Origin: Cristatella mucedo
Lineage: Eukaryota > Bryozoa > Phylactolaemata > Cristatellidae
Assembly: GCA_009760855.2 (NCBI GenBank)
Contig: WPIO01000146.1
Coordinates: 558,001-622,000 of the forward strand
Direction of reading: 5' to 3'
Length of the DNA stretch: 64,000 bases
The notes under the pieces are model-generated. The model saw nothing but the letters and a program-made list of their open reading frames with translations. It was not told where the DNA came from and did no database searches. Positions 9,690 through 21,488 of the stretch are shown here, in pieces. Made by a program: the position numbers and the translations under genes. How positions within the stretch are numbered: position 1 is the stretch's first letter; the number at the start of each line of letters is the position of its first letter.

Positions 9690-9811
9690 GAATAGACTAA
9701 GGCGCCGAACAACTGACCAATCATAAGACGACCTTTCTTCGTTGCTTGAAAGATATTTCAGAAGAAATGACCGACGAAGACATCCGCGCGTTTCTCGAAA
9801 GTCCCTGTTAA
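9690..9811 (+). CDS. Possible host exon with a DED-like helix (weak)
   Basis: A short open segment follows an acceptor-like 'tccatttcttggaatagactaag'. It encodes a peptide containing FLRCLKDISEEMTDEDIRAF. The hydrophobic spacing and the SEEMTDEDI turn resemble the first two helices of death-effector domains. It then meets a TAA stop after about 37 codons, and no convincing donor is visible. It could be the tip of a real exon, a pseudogene, or chance. Confidence 0.2.
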
Positions 9812-10229
9812 TGGGATGCTACAACCTCTTCAAATAGGAATCAGGTCATTAGGCTGAGATTTGTAAAGGCTATTGCGGAAAGGCCTAAGTGTATCCATAG
9901 CTGTCGACATGACCAGTTAAGTTAGTGATGTTGTTATAGAACTCCAAAAGTTCTTCATGAAGGAATCATGAAGTCATGGAGTGGCCGGTGATAAAGTCTA
10001 TCGTGGACTGGCCTAAAATCATCTGGCGGCGTGTCACGGAGGACCATTTCCTTAGCAAAAGCAACTTTTCCATGACCTGTCTGAGTGAGGAGACTTGTCT
10101 GAGTGAAGAGCTACTTCCTGTCTGAGTGAGGAGCTACTCAGAATCGGAAGGAAGCATGACCGAAGTAGATTCGATCGCGGGAGCTTCCGACAAAAAAGAA
10201 GGTCGAAGCAAGACAAGCAGCGGCATCCA
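9812..10229. other. No firm feature; short internal repeats
   Basis: Three adjacent 'cctgtctgagtgaggag' units sit at 10075-10136. Nothing else is recognisable before LINE A2 starts. Confidence 0.5.
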
Positions 10230-11028
10230 CAGTCAAATCTGCCTATTTTCAGCTTCATACCGTTGCTAAAAATTCCGGCTTATTTAGATAAGGATACCAC
10301 GTCCAAATTGGTCCATGCATTCGTGACATCCCGTCTCGACTTCTGCAACTCACTGCTTACTGGCCCACCAGCATGTGCGATCAGGCGATTGCAGCTGGTG
10401 CTAAACTCTGCAGCTAGGATTGTCTGTCGTGAGCGTCGCAGTTGCCACATTACTCCACTTCTCGCCGACCTGCACTGGCTACCAGTCAAGCAACGGATTG
10501 ACTTCGAGGTTTTGTCTCTCACTTTTAGGTCACTTCATTCTATGGCTCCCGCCTATCTCTCCGACATACTCCCCCATCAGGCCAAGCATCGTACCACCCG
10601 CTTTTCGGAATCCTACAGTCTACAATAACCTCGTACAAAGCTCAAATCCTTTGGAGACCGTGCATTTAGTTCGTATGCTCCCACAGCCTGGAACTCCCTC
10701 CCGACCTGCGTCAGAACATCCCCTGACCTGACCACATTTAAAAAGAACTTAAAAACATACCTATTTAGTACAGCATTTAGTGCGCCCTTGTGATTCGTCC
10801 TTCATGTGCTTATGCGTGCTGACACAGCGCATGCTTCCACTAACCACATTAGCATGGTGACCCTGTGCATGTCACCCCTAACCATATTATTCATTTTTTT
10901 TTGTTATCAAGCAGGATATTACTCACCATTCAATTGCATTTCCCTTTGCAGCAAATCTAAAGCGCCTAGAGAGAGATTGAGTTCTCTGAGGGAGCTTTAT
11001 CAAGTGCATTATTATTATTATTATTATT
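10230..11028 (+). mobile_element. LINE A2, 5'-truncated
   Basis: The copy begins in the RT at 'ccacagtcaaatctgcctattttcag'. The frame 10263-10628 encodes LDKDTTSKLVHAFVTSRLDF through MAPAYLSDILPH, then a stop and frameshift. The 3' UTR, TTTGCAGC, hairpin (one arm altered to 'ggagcttt') and (ATT)6 are all present. It is about 90% identical to A1 by eye. Confidence 0.93.
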
Positions 11029-11034
11029 GTTAAG

Positions 11035-12485
11035 ATGGTCCTTGCCAATGCGGATTCAGGATTACGTTTGTACTCATGGTCTACTGAGATGGTCAACAGG
11101 GTGTTTCAACAGCCACTTGGTAACCACTACAAGGAATATTTATTTACATATTGTCCCTCTTTAAGCGAGCTACGCCTAGGCTTCGCTTGATTTCGATATA
11201 TGACGTTGTTCTCCTTTGCAAATTACGAGTATCGGCAGAGCAAAGATAAAGGGCGTGCGATAAGAAGCAGCCAAGTCAGCATACTGCTTGAAGATCTCGA
11301 GGCCAAGATTCCGAGATCCGACCACTTCTTGAAGTTTTATCGTTCGACGACGACTCAATTGATGTTTATTAAATCCAAGTAATAGCAGGCCCCTTCGTGG
11401 TTAGATTTAAGTGGATTCGCTGTAAATAAATCATTAATAGACGGCTTCCATGCCAAGAGCAGACCTAACTTGATATATATCTGAAGTCAGATACGATCAA
11501 TCCCTACAAACATGCCACCGGAATGATGGCGTTCGCAATAGCTCTTTTAGTGCAGTCAATTAGTGAAATTTTAGAACTATCATGTCTTCTTTGGAGCAAA
11601 TATTCGCAGTGCTTGAATCAAAACTTGAGAAGCATAAGCAACAAATCGTCGATTTTGCATCAATACGGCGCCAAGGCCGTCGTCAAAGGCGTCCACCGAC
11701 ATCGAAAGGAATGCCTTAGCGAAATAGAAGCAGGTGAGGACAAATCACATGCTATTACTATAGCCAAAAACTATCGCCTGGTTGGCTATAAGAATCGCGG
11801 GATCTAAGCTAGCGTAAAAAGTCGTGATGGCGTAGTTACTTCATTAGCTGAGCGTAAAATTTGGCTGAGTAACTAACTATCCTTAGCAGCCCTGAGATCT
11901 CGACCTTTGATGCAATCCCTGATAGCCTCAGCCTTGGTGGGTAGCCTAGTCATATGCCTCCACCCTTTAAGAAAAGACCCAGATAGAGAGTGTCAGTCAG
12001 TCGAAACTTGCACTAATCTCATATCATGGCATTTTTTCAAAACCTGCCATGGGCGCGTGTCATTTTCCGATGCTCTGGACCCGCTGACCCACATGCGAGC
12101 CTCAGGGATGTCCTCAAAATGACTCGCAATAATTCTGAGAAATGCGTCGGGTACTGAAGCTATACCTGATGGTTAGCAAAAAATTCAAAAGCGTACAACG
12201 GCCGGTGGTGATCGTCGACGGTTACTTGACGACTGTTGGCTTTATCGGGGGGGGAGGAGCCAGCTGAGCTTGCAAAGATACTCTCTGGTGTGTGGAGATG
12301 ATAATTTACGCAATGTACTGCATCACTTAATACCCTCGGGTAAAAGAGCTCCCAAATTATTCTGTGTCACGCTTCGTAAGCAATACCGTTGAGATGAAAG
12401 ATTCTGAGGCCTCTATCGCCTCTATCGCTTTAACAAAAATACCTTCCGTAGCCAGAGGCCAGCGACTGGTTCTCAAGCCAGTCCC
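11035..12485. other. Non-repeat region, nothing firmly coding
   Basis: A short frame at 11580-11720 (MSSLEQIFAVLESKLEKHKQ) looks like a gypsy Gag N-terminus or a coiled coil, but it is too short to call. Overlapping frames at 11176-11382 lack motifs. Confidence 0.4.
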
Positions 12486-12489
12486 TACA

Positions 12490-12650
12490 ATTGAAATTTT
12501 CATTAGTGTCCATATGCATGCTGGTATCGTGCATTGTATGTCTATTCAATTGGCATTCATCTTTTGCAGCTTATATAAAGAGCCTGTAAAGACAGTTACA
12601 TAGACACTCTATTATTGTTGTAATATTAATATCCTTACACTTATTATCAA
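12490..12650 (+). repeat. Degenerate family-A 3' end
   Basis: A 'ttcaattggcattcatcttttgcagc' stretch followed by 'aaagagcctgtaaagaca' and AT-rich sequence matches the A 3' UTR in order, but the hairpin is destroyed. An old copy. Confidence 0.5.
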
Positions 12651-12787
12651 TATTACTCTCCTTTTAGTAGACGTGCAAAACCTACTGCCAGACACACACT
12701 GCACTACTGAAAACTAAGCCTCGAAACCAAGTGTGAACGCTAGCAAGGCGCTTGCCCCCCCCCCCGTTCTCCTGCCTGACAGAATGG

Positions 12788-12925
12788 ATTAGGAGATTTA
12801 TGGTCCAGCGGTTAAAGTGCTCGCCCCGACCAAGATCTGGCTGAGGTCGTGTGCTCGAGCTCCGTAGCATATGTGAAGCGCCTGAATACTGATTAAGTTC
12901 TCCTGGGGCACTATACAACTGAATT
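12788..12925 (+). mobile_element. SINE1 copy S3
   Basis: Head 'tggtccagcggttaaagtgctcgcc', B-box-like GTGCTCGAGCTCC, body 'catatgtgaagcgcctgaat', and 3' end 'ttctcctggggcactatacaactgaatt'. It has the same architecture as S2, without an adjoining LINE. A poly-C run precedes it at about 12755. Confidence 0.85.
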
Positions 12926-12929
12926 AATT

Positions 12930-13714
12930 TTTTTCATGCAACAATCGGGTTGCCTAAGTGGTAGGCAGCGGCTGTATTCAGGGCACCAATTTATTCGAAC
13001 GGTTGTATATATGCAGTGCGTTTGCATTGTCTGATCTCTTGGCATTACGACCCAGCTTCTTACCTTGAAAAGAAGGAGAATCGTCATTGGTGATTTCACA
13101 ATACGGAATACAGACTGGAGACCACGAGTCGTAAGGACTGGGTGGCGAAAAATGGATGTCGCCTCTTGGGGAGATCGATCTCCTTACCTCTGGGTTAATA
13201 ATCGGTCCTTCACACTACTGAGAATAAATTTCTTTTGGCAACCAACACGGGACTGTAATGACTTGACTTCTAATTGCCATGAACATGGTTGAGCAGATTC
13301 CTTGTGTATTGAGTGAATAAACAGGTATGTATGTAACATTCGAAGCCATGCTTTAATTAAATTTACATGCCTTCGAATGTCAGCGACTAGATACCTGGCC
13401 ACACTTTCAGGGCAAAGCATAGTAACTGAATGCAGGAGGCTCTTTGCGAACTGATCGGAATTATATGTATATTGTAGATTGATTTTTACACAGATCGATT
13501 GTTCAGGGGAATAGGCGTATTTCTTATGGTCGAAGCCTGTAGCAGCAATCATAGCCGCTCAGAGCGTAGCCGGGTGAGGGGATGAGTCGCCTTTTTTATA
13601 AGCGGTCACCGAAGGGGAATTTTTTGCAGGGGACTTATAGCAGGGGACTATTTTCAAGCCTGTTTTTTTCGGACTCGTCTATCTGCGTTGACATGACTGC
13701 GTATATGATTCCAT
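12930..13714. other. No recognisable feature
   Basis: Several short frames overlap without motifs. AATAAA occurs at about 13222 and 13316, but no gene ends there that I can support. Confidence 0.4.
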
Positions 13715-13893
13715 GCACGATTCACCGAAATTCTGTCCGTTGAAGATAAGCTTGTGATTGCGTCGATCACTGCTGACACCGACTTGGCAGCCAAGGTGGC
13801 TGGCAAGGCGCATCTCGTGCTCTATTCGGATTATTCGTGCACACTCGGAGACATTTTAGGTAGGAAGGTGATTTCTTCAAATCAGTGCGACAG
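13715..13893 (+). CDS. Possible host exon (weak)
   Basis: An open segment with protein-like composition, containing VEDKLVIASITADTDLAAKV followed by AGKAHLVLYSDYS and LGDIL, ends at a donor-like TTTTAG|GTAGGA. The alternating beta-helix pattern with a D-x-x-x-LAAKV-A-x-KA core is reminiscent of the Rossmann-fold region of saccharopine-dehydrogenase-like proteins. The conserved GPY motif expected there is absent and the acceptor is poor. A pseudogene or chance open frame is equally possible. Confidence 0.2.
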
Positions 13894-13899
13894 CGACGT

Positions 13900-14395
13900 A
13901 ATTTTGCTGTCTGGACTCAATAAAGAAATGAACATTTAAAAATTACTTTGTAGCATAACGCATGCTCGCTGATGTGATAGTGGGTGGTGTGCAGCTTTGC
14001 AGTTCACTTCACGGCCTTGGCTGTGACTTGATGCAGCTAAAGAGTTATGCTCATGTTTTTGTAACGTATTTTGCGCCAGTAGCTTCTGAGAAGCCGTGTA
14101 CTGACAGCGATACGATCCCTTGATCCGTTTGAAGATAAAGCTAGGAGTACTGTGCCAGCCGGAAGTCAAATCAAGCACGTGGCTTTCATGTTACGTCATA
14201 CCGACGATGGCCTTCTCCTTTCAAGTGCTGATGGATTGGTAAGGCGAATGCTTCTTTAAAACCGCGGCTCTTCTGCTCACGGACTGAGGCCATTGAATAG
14301 AGCTTGCTGACCGTTTTTCCTATTCTTCCGATACACCTTCGTTAGTGCTGAGTCGTTGAAGCCTCCATTGAGCCTTGGGATCAAGCCTTTGAGAT
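13900..14395. other. No recognisable feature
   Basis: No TE match or convincing exon was seen. Confidence 0.4.
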
Positions 14396-14399
14396 CAAG

Positions 14400-14640
14400 C
14401 TAACGGTTTTACGGGAATCACATATGTATAAGAATTTAAAATATTTTCTTTGCATCGCACAGAATGGCCGGCCTCATATGCTTTCGCTTTATGAATGCTG
14501 CTAATGATTAACAAATAAATTAAGAGCAGCTGCCACTCGCACTTGCAGCAGCCAATAAAATTGCCTGTTGGAGGACTCGAACCCACAACCTAGGTCATAA
14601 ATCGCAAGCACCTTGGTAGTAGGCTCGATCAAAGGGTTAA
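14400..14640 (-). mobile_element. SINE2 copy
   Basis: On the minus strand a good B box (GGGTTCGAGTCC) follows 'cttgcgatttatgacctaggtt'. The core continues 'caattttattggctgctgcaagtgcgagtgg'. The head, B box and central core align with the copies at 26.1 and 44.8 kb. Confidence 0.65.
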
Positions 14641-14659
14641 TTATAGTTTGATTTTTGTT

Positions 14660-15520
14660 ATGGTCTTCAAAATATTTAGTTTAAATAAGTTAGCGAGGCC
14701 ATCAGCTGCTGCTGTACGGCACTGGTAAAAGAATAGTTTAGAAATTACTAATTCTTCTGAGAAGAGGAATAAGGAAGCGATAGATTATCTTACATAAGGA
14801 TCTTTAGAAGTGCAAAAGTTTTCGTAAATTTAAATGAGCTGCTGAGCATATCGACTAGAGAAAGTGCTTGACACCTTAAAAGGACATTGTAGTGTTATAC
14901 GGCAAAATTAATATACGCCATTCTCATCGGGGAGCTGGGCTCAAGACATCTGCAATCATAAACGACATTATATTGGCTGAGGCGTTCGAGGTGCTCATGT
15001 GATGAAATGGAGAAGGGTTACGATAGCGAAGCATTAGCAGTGAGCATCACTTTTGGTCGCTTTGGCTTTATGGTTTTTAAGTTTTAATTAATTACCTTTG
15101 TTTAATCCCTTCAATCTCAGTGTGCAAGGCCAATTTGCAGACCCAATATACAACCCATACAGCTAAACAATGCTATTTAATTTATCTGTGAAACTCCACA
15201 AAGCCGCAAGGAGTAAATAATTGTAATGCGGGAGAGTTTTTCAACAGCCCGATCAAACAGCCTAGGCAGTTTCCGGGCACATAAGGTAAACGCTATAACT
15301 ATTTCTTGCAAATTTTGAACTTTCGCTTTCTCATGGCACTTCCGCTTGAGCATGGCACTTCTGCTTGAGCATCGCACTTCAGTAGGTAATCTCACTAAGA
15401 CGTTCCGGTGCATTGTATCACTACAGTCAGTGTGACAGCTATCCCCTCCATCTTGATGTAGCTGACCGAAGCAGCGATTCTGTTCGGCCTAAGGACCTAT
15501 GATACAACGTTGGCTTATGG
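14660..15520. other. No recognisable feature
   Basis: AT-rich sequence with no long frame and no match to families seen elsewhere in the window. A short direct repeat (cttccgcttgagcatggca / cttctgcttgagcatcgca) lies at about 15340-15376. Confidence 0.4.
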
Positions 15521-15529
15521 GGGAAAGTC

Positions 15530-15960
15530 CAGAAAATACCTATAACATTTTTCCGACAATCAAATACGTGTTTTTGGTACCCTGCAAAAGACAAATATGT
15601 TAGAACTGGGATCTGAAGTTCTGACAATTACCGTATGAAAGGAAAAATTTGTTATGCAGACCTGACCTAACCCGGGTGTTAACCGGAAGCAACAAATCAA
15701 TAAATGCAAGATTGACCGATCTCTGCATCATATGCAAGTTGTATCTCAACTTGTCGAACCTTGGTAGATCACTATAGATGCTTGAAGCACGTTGAGGTGC
15801 ATACTTGTGACTTTTATACAGCTTCATTTCCAGGGTTGGTTGGTGCCTTGTAAATTAAATAACTCAACTGATATTTCACGCTTAGGAATCAAATTTGAAA
15901 TTCGAGTTCAGCTCTGCTTTTTTGCCCTAGTTTTAATATTTCTTAATTTAGTCTGATACA
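15530..15960 (+). repeat. Long inverted repeat, left arm
   Basis: It pairs as reverse complement with 16045-16490. The best-conserved block is about 15770-15870 (gcttgaagcacgttgaggtgcatac, then 'cttttatacagcttcatttcc' and 'aggcac' types). Outer blocks around 'gacaaatatgttagaactggga' and 'ccggaagcaacaaatc' also match. Identity looks like 75-90% by block. Confidence 0.85.
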
Positions 15961-16044
15961 TTTATCTGTATACGTCATAACACGTCCGGGAGCTTGATTT
16001 TCTGTAATCGTGGACATATAGAACCGATTGTCTCGTACCGAAAA

Positions 16045-16490
16045 CAAAAATATTAAAAACCAGGGTATAAAAGCAGAGCTGAACTCACATTAAAAATTTC
16101 ACTCCAGTACGTGAAATATTAGTTGAGTTATTTAATTTACAAGGCACCAACCAACCCTGGAAATGAAGCTGTATAAAAGTCACTAGTATGCACCTCAACA
16201 AGCTTCAAGCATCTATAGCGATCCACCAAGGTTCGAATAGATGGGATACAAGTCGCATAGGATGCAGAGATCGGTAAATCGTGTATTTGTAGATTTGTTG
16301 CTTCCGGTTTACATCCGGGTTAGACGTTGTTGGCATCACCAGTTTTTCTCTAATGCATGAGTCGTCAGAACTACCTATTCCAGTTCTAACATATTTGTCT
16401 TTAGAAAGGTGCCTCAACATATATTTGATTTTCGGACGAACTGTATAGGTATTTTCTTGATATTTCCCCTTTATAGTCTCTAGATTAAAC
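16045..16490 (-). repeat. Long inverted repeat, right arm
   Basis: The reverse complement of the left arm, separated by about a 90-base spacer. The minus-strand frame 16205-16507 (100 codons, including KYVRTGIGSSDDSCIREKLV) is open only in this arm; the left arm has stops in the matching frame. The arrangement could be two tail-to-tail copies of one unknown repeat, or one palindromic element. Confidence 0.85.
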
Positions 16491-16509
16491 GGCTTATCTT
16501 GTTGCAAAC

Positions 16510-18014
16510 GTGGCGTTTGACTTCCACGTCCTCACAGATCTAGGCCAAAAACAGCTCTCGTAATGCTACTAGTCTCAGTCGACACACGATTAATGCTGGC
16601 GACACCTGAACCTGGTTTCGAGGCTAGCAACATGTGAGTGCTGTACCAATGCAAGCAGGTAAGCCGAATGTAGCAAGAACTCGGCACCGACGGAGAGCAC
16701 TTATACCTTTAAATGTTATAACTCCGTCTCCATTACGTAGACAAGTTTATTGAGAGCAGCAGAGGGCTACGGACGCTCAATAGCTGCCGTAGTACACAGC
16801 AGTGGCTCTGTGGCTTAGAGCTCAAATCGGCTCAGATGCTAATGCCCCGGGTCCAGAATGACAACTGACTGCTTAACTCAAGGCATCGGCTTTTATGCAG
16901 CCTCGGCCAGAGACTAGGGCATTATCAGTTTCAAGCATTTGAAATTCAGAAACCGCAAATCATGATTATCAGGCTTAATCCGGCTGATCTAGCAACCTAC
17001 CGGTTGACCCTTATGCTAACCGACTCCATACCGTTCAGGTGACTGGTAAGCAAGAAACTGAAAACAGGCGGCTAAATGTAGGTCAAAGGCAAATAATGTA
17101 TATCAATCTGTTTAAAGTAGAACAATTATAAAATTATTACTAATAATAAATATGTATAGTGCTTAGGATTGATATGAGGCATTGCTTAACTCGATTCAAA
17201 TCAGCATGGAGTCGGATGAAGAGGAAATATTTTCATTGGTCGGCCGAACAAGAGAACGAATGGGGTCTAAAAGTGAGTGACTGAACCTGGTAGTCGATAT
17301 GCTAATTGATGGGTCGCCAGTGCATGTTGTTTAGATAGGTCACCAGTAAATATATGCTGCATGTGGCAGATTGGACGTAAATGATAAGCCAGCTTAAACT
17401 CACAATTTGCACTAACTGCAAGCGAGCGTTTGCTACAGTTGCGGTTCTGGTCACGTCCTCGGGGCACGAGCTCAGTCAGTATACAGCCGTTCTTCTTTAT
17501 TCATGGCCATTAGAGGCCACCGAGTTGATCGAGACAGCAAACGAAGTAATGGAATGAATTAAGAATATTGAGGTGCTCCTATCAGTTTGATACAGCGATA
17601 CTTATAAAAAAAATGAATAATTATCCCGGCAGTAGCCTATGTCATAACTGGACTAATGGGGTGGAACTAGGCATCTTCCCTGAGCCAGAAAATAATTGAA
17701 AAAGCCAGCGTAGATACTTAAGGGGCTTTCATCCCCGTGCAGCACGGGTTAGGCATCGATTTTTCAGGCCTCTGAGCAATGCATTGTGTGTGCTATATGT
17801 TCCATCCCGCCACCCTATCGCGTGAATTAAACGAACCTGTGAGATCTCCCGATTATGCCGTAGAGCTTTGTTGTAGGCTTGTCTTGTTAGACTAGGTTCT
17901 TTACTCGGCTCAGTTCTCATGGTCATCAGTCAAAAACGTACCTTCTCCTAAGTGGACCTATAATGCATAACTGCCGTTGTCGTGCACTTTGGCCAACTAT
18001 TTGTTTTTCTTTAG
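16510..18014. other. Intron/intergenic sequence
   Basis: No TE family seen elsewhere in the window matches. The minus-strand frames at 17267-17467 and 17729-17926 lack motifs. The last 15 bases (ttgtttttctttag) form a strong splice acceptor. Confidence 0.4.
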
Positions 18015-18194
18015 GTCATTAACTGTGACAGCGTCTCTTCGGACTCCAGATTAAAAGATTTCTTTTTGGGTCTCGTTAACCTTTTGGTGAACACTTCTTC
18101 GAAAGAAGAGCTCAGGATAGACTTTCTGAACGAAGCTAGTGGTGGCACTGAGCGAGGCTTCACTTTACAGCACATTCTCACAGATCTTCTAAAG
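18015..18194 (+). CDS. Host exon, function unknown
   Basis: Seen: exactly 180 bases (60 codons, phase 0-0) lie between a very strong acceptor (TTGTTTTTCTTTAG|G) and a consensus donor (AAAG|GTGAGA), with no stop. The peptide starts VINCDSVSSDSRLKDFFLGL, has the helical middle VNLLVNTSSKEELRIDFL, and ends GFTLQHILTDLLK. The amphipathic leucine pattern suggests alpha-helical, HEAT-like or helical-bundle structure. I do not recognise the family. Nothing similar occurs elsewhere in the window, so a TE origin is unlikely. The exon is too short to appear as a long frame, but splice sites and composition make it one of the best host-gene calls. Confidence 0.6.
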
Positions 18195-18605
18195 GTGAGA
18201 AGATTTTCACCTCGTCTACGCCAAAATACTTAAACTTATATCACTTTATGTCTGATCTTTAAAAATGTGCGGCCCCTTCAGCTCAACCAACCAGATTTAA
18301 TCCCGTCTATTCGAACGTGAAATTTTACTATTGTTCCATAAACGATCGGTTAATTACCTATTCATAGAAAAAAAATTAAAAGTTTACCGCAACAGCCCCA
18401 GCAGTTAGTTGAGAAATGGTGCGATTTGGCGACTGAGACGTTACGAGAGATAGCCTGGCAGCAGACTTTATGGCAAACTGTAATTGCGTTAAATACTTGT
18501 GAGTGGCGTGAGAGGTTCACATTTTATAGCATTTTACAAAAAATTTATTAGCCAATTTGCATGTGGTGTACCTATTGAAGAAGGGACGAATTCTTGCGAT
18601 GTTAC
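18195..18605. other. Probable intron after exon 18015-18194
   Basis: No repeat or frame was recognised. It runs into LINE A20. Confidence 0.4.
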
Positions 18606-18609
18606 GGGG

Positions 18610-19470
18610 CAGAGATTAGACAGGCTTGACTGTGCAGCTCACGTAGTTTTTCCTTCAAACAAACAGGTCGCTCAAATTTTGTGACGATGCTGCAGAAGGT
18701 AGGCTGGACTAGCCCATTTTCAAGTTTTTTTAAAGTCACACTAGGTTTTTCAGCCACGTATAAGCTGGTTTTATCATCATTCACTTTTGAGAAATCGCAC
18801 AGCCATCAATGCACGAACATCACCAGTACATGCAGCAAAAGAGATAAACGTGTTTAGCATGCTAAAATGCCGGGAGGGATTAAAGCATAGGTAGGTACTG
18901 CTGCCTGTAATCCGAATACAAGTGAGAGCCTAGACTGTGCTTGGCGATCGTATCGGCATGAGGGTGAGCATGAAATGGGAAAAGAATCAGACCGAGCACG
19001 AAGCCCCATTCACCCAGAGGCATCCCACATTCACCCAAAGGTACCCCACATTTCCAAACTTTAGGAGCTCCTTCGGTGTCTGCTTTATGATTTCATGACA
19101 AGCTCCAGAGCCTTTCATGACTTCATGATACGCTCTGGAGTCTCCCACCGACCGAGAAGAGACCAAAAATATTGCAGTGCCTGGCCCGTGATTTCCAGCC
19201 GAGATGATACGCCCTTGAGTCATACTTACTTGCTACTTTTGAAGTTTCAATGCAAGATTTCATCAGGTGAGCGACTACTCATTCTACTTTTCTAGTGGCA
19301 TTAATAGGAACGGCAGTATGCCCAGGTGGTTGAAGTTGATTAAGTTTCGGTGGTTCAGTTTTGACATTTTAGTGATTACCCATGAAACAACCTTTTTGAA
19401 GGATGCAGGGACAAGACGTAAGGTTAGAGGCAGATTTATCATGTTAACTGTGCAGGGCGGTGCCAAATCT
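18610..19470 (-). mobile_element. LINE A20, internal RT fragment, old
   Basis: It aligns with the minus-strand copy A8: 'tgactgtgcagctcacgtag', the NDDKT..KPSV segment (18602-18784), 'gagagcctagactgtgcttggcgatc', 'gctctggagtctcccaccg', and 'cattttagtgattacccatgaaa...gatgcagggaca'. It lacks both ends. A small tandem duplication ('cattcacccaRaggYaYcccaca') lies at 19010-19050. Highly decayed. Confidence 0.75.
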
Positions 19471-19579
19471 GTGCATCTCAGTAGGAAAAGGTTGGTCAGG
19501 TGGTTAAGAGCTCCGTAGTATTCTCAGACCAGGAGATGAACTTTCAGATGAGATCAATATGAGCTGTCTTGAAGTAACG

Positions 19580-19627
19580 GAGTATACCTCCGTTTGTTAC
19601 TCCACACAGACTAAGTGGGTGCTACGC
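19580..19627 (-). repeat. 3' terminus of LINE B3, cut off by B2
   Basis: 'gtatacctccgtttgttactcc' through 'gtgctacgcaggataactttg' is the last about 48 bases of a family-B 3' UTR. The element continues at 23137, on the other side of B2. Confidence 0.75.
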
Positions 19628-19882
19628 AGGATAACTTTGTAATGTAATGTAATGTATCTCCGTTAGTAACTCCACAAAGTCAAAAACAGCATGTGGGTGT
19701 TACGCAGGAGAGTTTTGTTTAGCACACTCACAGCCTAAGCGGCTTTCGGTACGCATTCGGTAGCCAACAGGCTTCGTCTCACGCAACAAAGAGAAAGTGG
19801 GAAGCATAGCAGAGTTAGGAGAGCAGTTGAGATAGTGAGTAGCATGGAAGTAGCAGTTCAGGACCGCTGAAAAAGATGTGCC

Positions 19883-21488
19883 CTAGTCGGCAGTTGGAGA
19901 GTAGATGTAGTTGCGTAAGAATTGTGGAAGCGAGTTCCACAGTCTAGGACCTGCAGAGCTAAAGCTTCTCTCGCCAACTGTCTTTAAGCGGAGGAACGGG
20001 ACAGCTACTTTATTGTCCACACAAGACCTAAGGGCGCGAACAGGCTGAAACTGATGCAGCAGTTCAGCTAGATATGAAGGAGCCAAGCCGTGGCGGGCCT
20101 TGTGGGTCAGCTTAAGAACTTTGCTCTGTATCCTTTGCTCAACGGTCAACCATTCTAGCTCTTTCAGCATAGGAGATACGTGCTCAAACCGCTTAAACTT
20201 GAAGACCAGCCTTGCAGCCATATTCATCGTCCGCTGTAGTGGCATAATAGCTTTCTTTAGTAGCCCAGCCAAAAGGGAATTACAACAATCAAGCCGAGAC
20301 AGAACTGAAGAGCTAGTTAAATTTTTTACAAGCCACTGTGGGAGACAGCTTCTAATCTTGGATAGGGATTGGATATGATGGCTACCTAGAGACAGTCTTC
20401 TGAATGAAGCTTTTGATATTGAGGCAACTGTCGAACATGACACCTAGAATGCGAGCACGTGGTGAAGGTCGCACAATAGCATCACCTATTACAACAGCAA
20501 AGCCTATTAATCCAGCCTCACGCTTAGCATGTCCTATGAGAAGCAGTTCGGTTTTATCGTCATTTAATTTCAGGAAGTTTTCCGACATCCAGGATCGAAT
20601 ATCGGCAAGGGAAGCATTCAGTTTCTCAGTTGCAGCAGCAGATTCCGACGGTTTAAATGACAAATACAACTGAGTGTCGTCAGCGTAGAAGTGATATCCT
20701 ATTCCATGGGCCTTAATCACTTTTCTCAGAGGTTGTGTATAAATGGAGAACAGCAAGGGACCAAGTAAAGACCCTTGGGGGACTCCACAGGTGACCCTTC
20801 TCATGTCTGAAACCTGACCCCCACACGACACGGACTGAACACGATCAGACAAGTAGGATTTAAACCACGCCAGTGCTTCGTCTGCCAGACTGATCGTTGT
20901 TCTCAATCTTTAAAGCAGAACTTCGTGACCAATGGTGTCGAAGGCAGCAGACAGATCTAGCAGAGCTAAGGCAGTGACATTCCCGTCGTCGTTGACACGT
21001 AGAATGTCATAGTTAACACGGAGGAGAGCAGTTTCAGTAGAGTGCTGCCTCTTGAAACCTGACCAAAATATTTCTGACATTCCATTATTTTCAATACGTT
21101 CAACTAGCTGCTTAGTAACAATTTTTTCAAGAATCTTTGATAAGAACGGGAGAAGGGAAACTGGACGATAGTTTGCTAGGACCTCTGTGTCTAACCCAGG
21201 CTTTTTAAGAATAGGTCTAACGATTGCCGATTTGAAGGACTTGGGGACGACCCCCTTTCCAAAAGAAGCATTAACAATCTTGGTTATGGCAGGGCTAAGT
21301 TGGTCTGCAAGTGAAGACCACAGAGATGAAGGTATAGGATCTTCAGGATACGAGCTCTTTTTGCTAGACCTTATTAAGGCAGCCACATTACAGGCAGAAA
21401 CTGCAGAGAACCTTTTAAGAAAGGTCACAGGTTGAGGAACGGCAATTGCTTTGGTCGGAGGGGGCTTAATGGACGCACGAATGTGCAC
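19883..21488 (-). pseudogene. B2 reverse transcriptase (frameshifted)
   Basis: Three overlapping frames cover the RT: 20910-21488 (fingers, including [37 protein letters not shown] and the FDTIGHEVLL start of the palm), 20382-20906 (GVPQGSLLGPLLF, YHFYADDTQLYLSF, KLNDDKTELLLIGH) and 19883-20443 (C-terminal, LVFKFKRFEHVSPMLKELEW to LWNSLPQFLRN). Only a one-codon stop and two frameshifts separate them. YADD is intact. No RNase H. Confidence 0.93.

Noticed and set aside
10075-10136. CRISPR-like short repeats (cctgtctgagtgaggag)
   Set aside because: Three adjacent imperfect units with no regular spacers in an animal genome; simple local duplication.
11580-11720. Gypsy Gag N-terminus (MSSLEQIFAVLESKLEKHKQ)
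   Set aside because: Only about 45 residues with generic coiled-coil character; no capsid or zinc knuckle follows.
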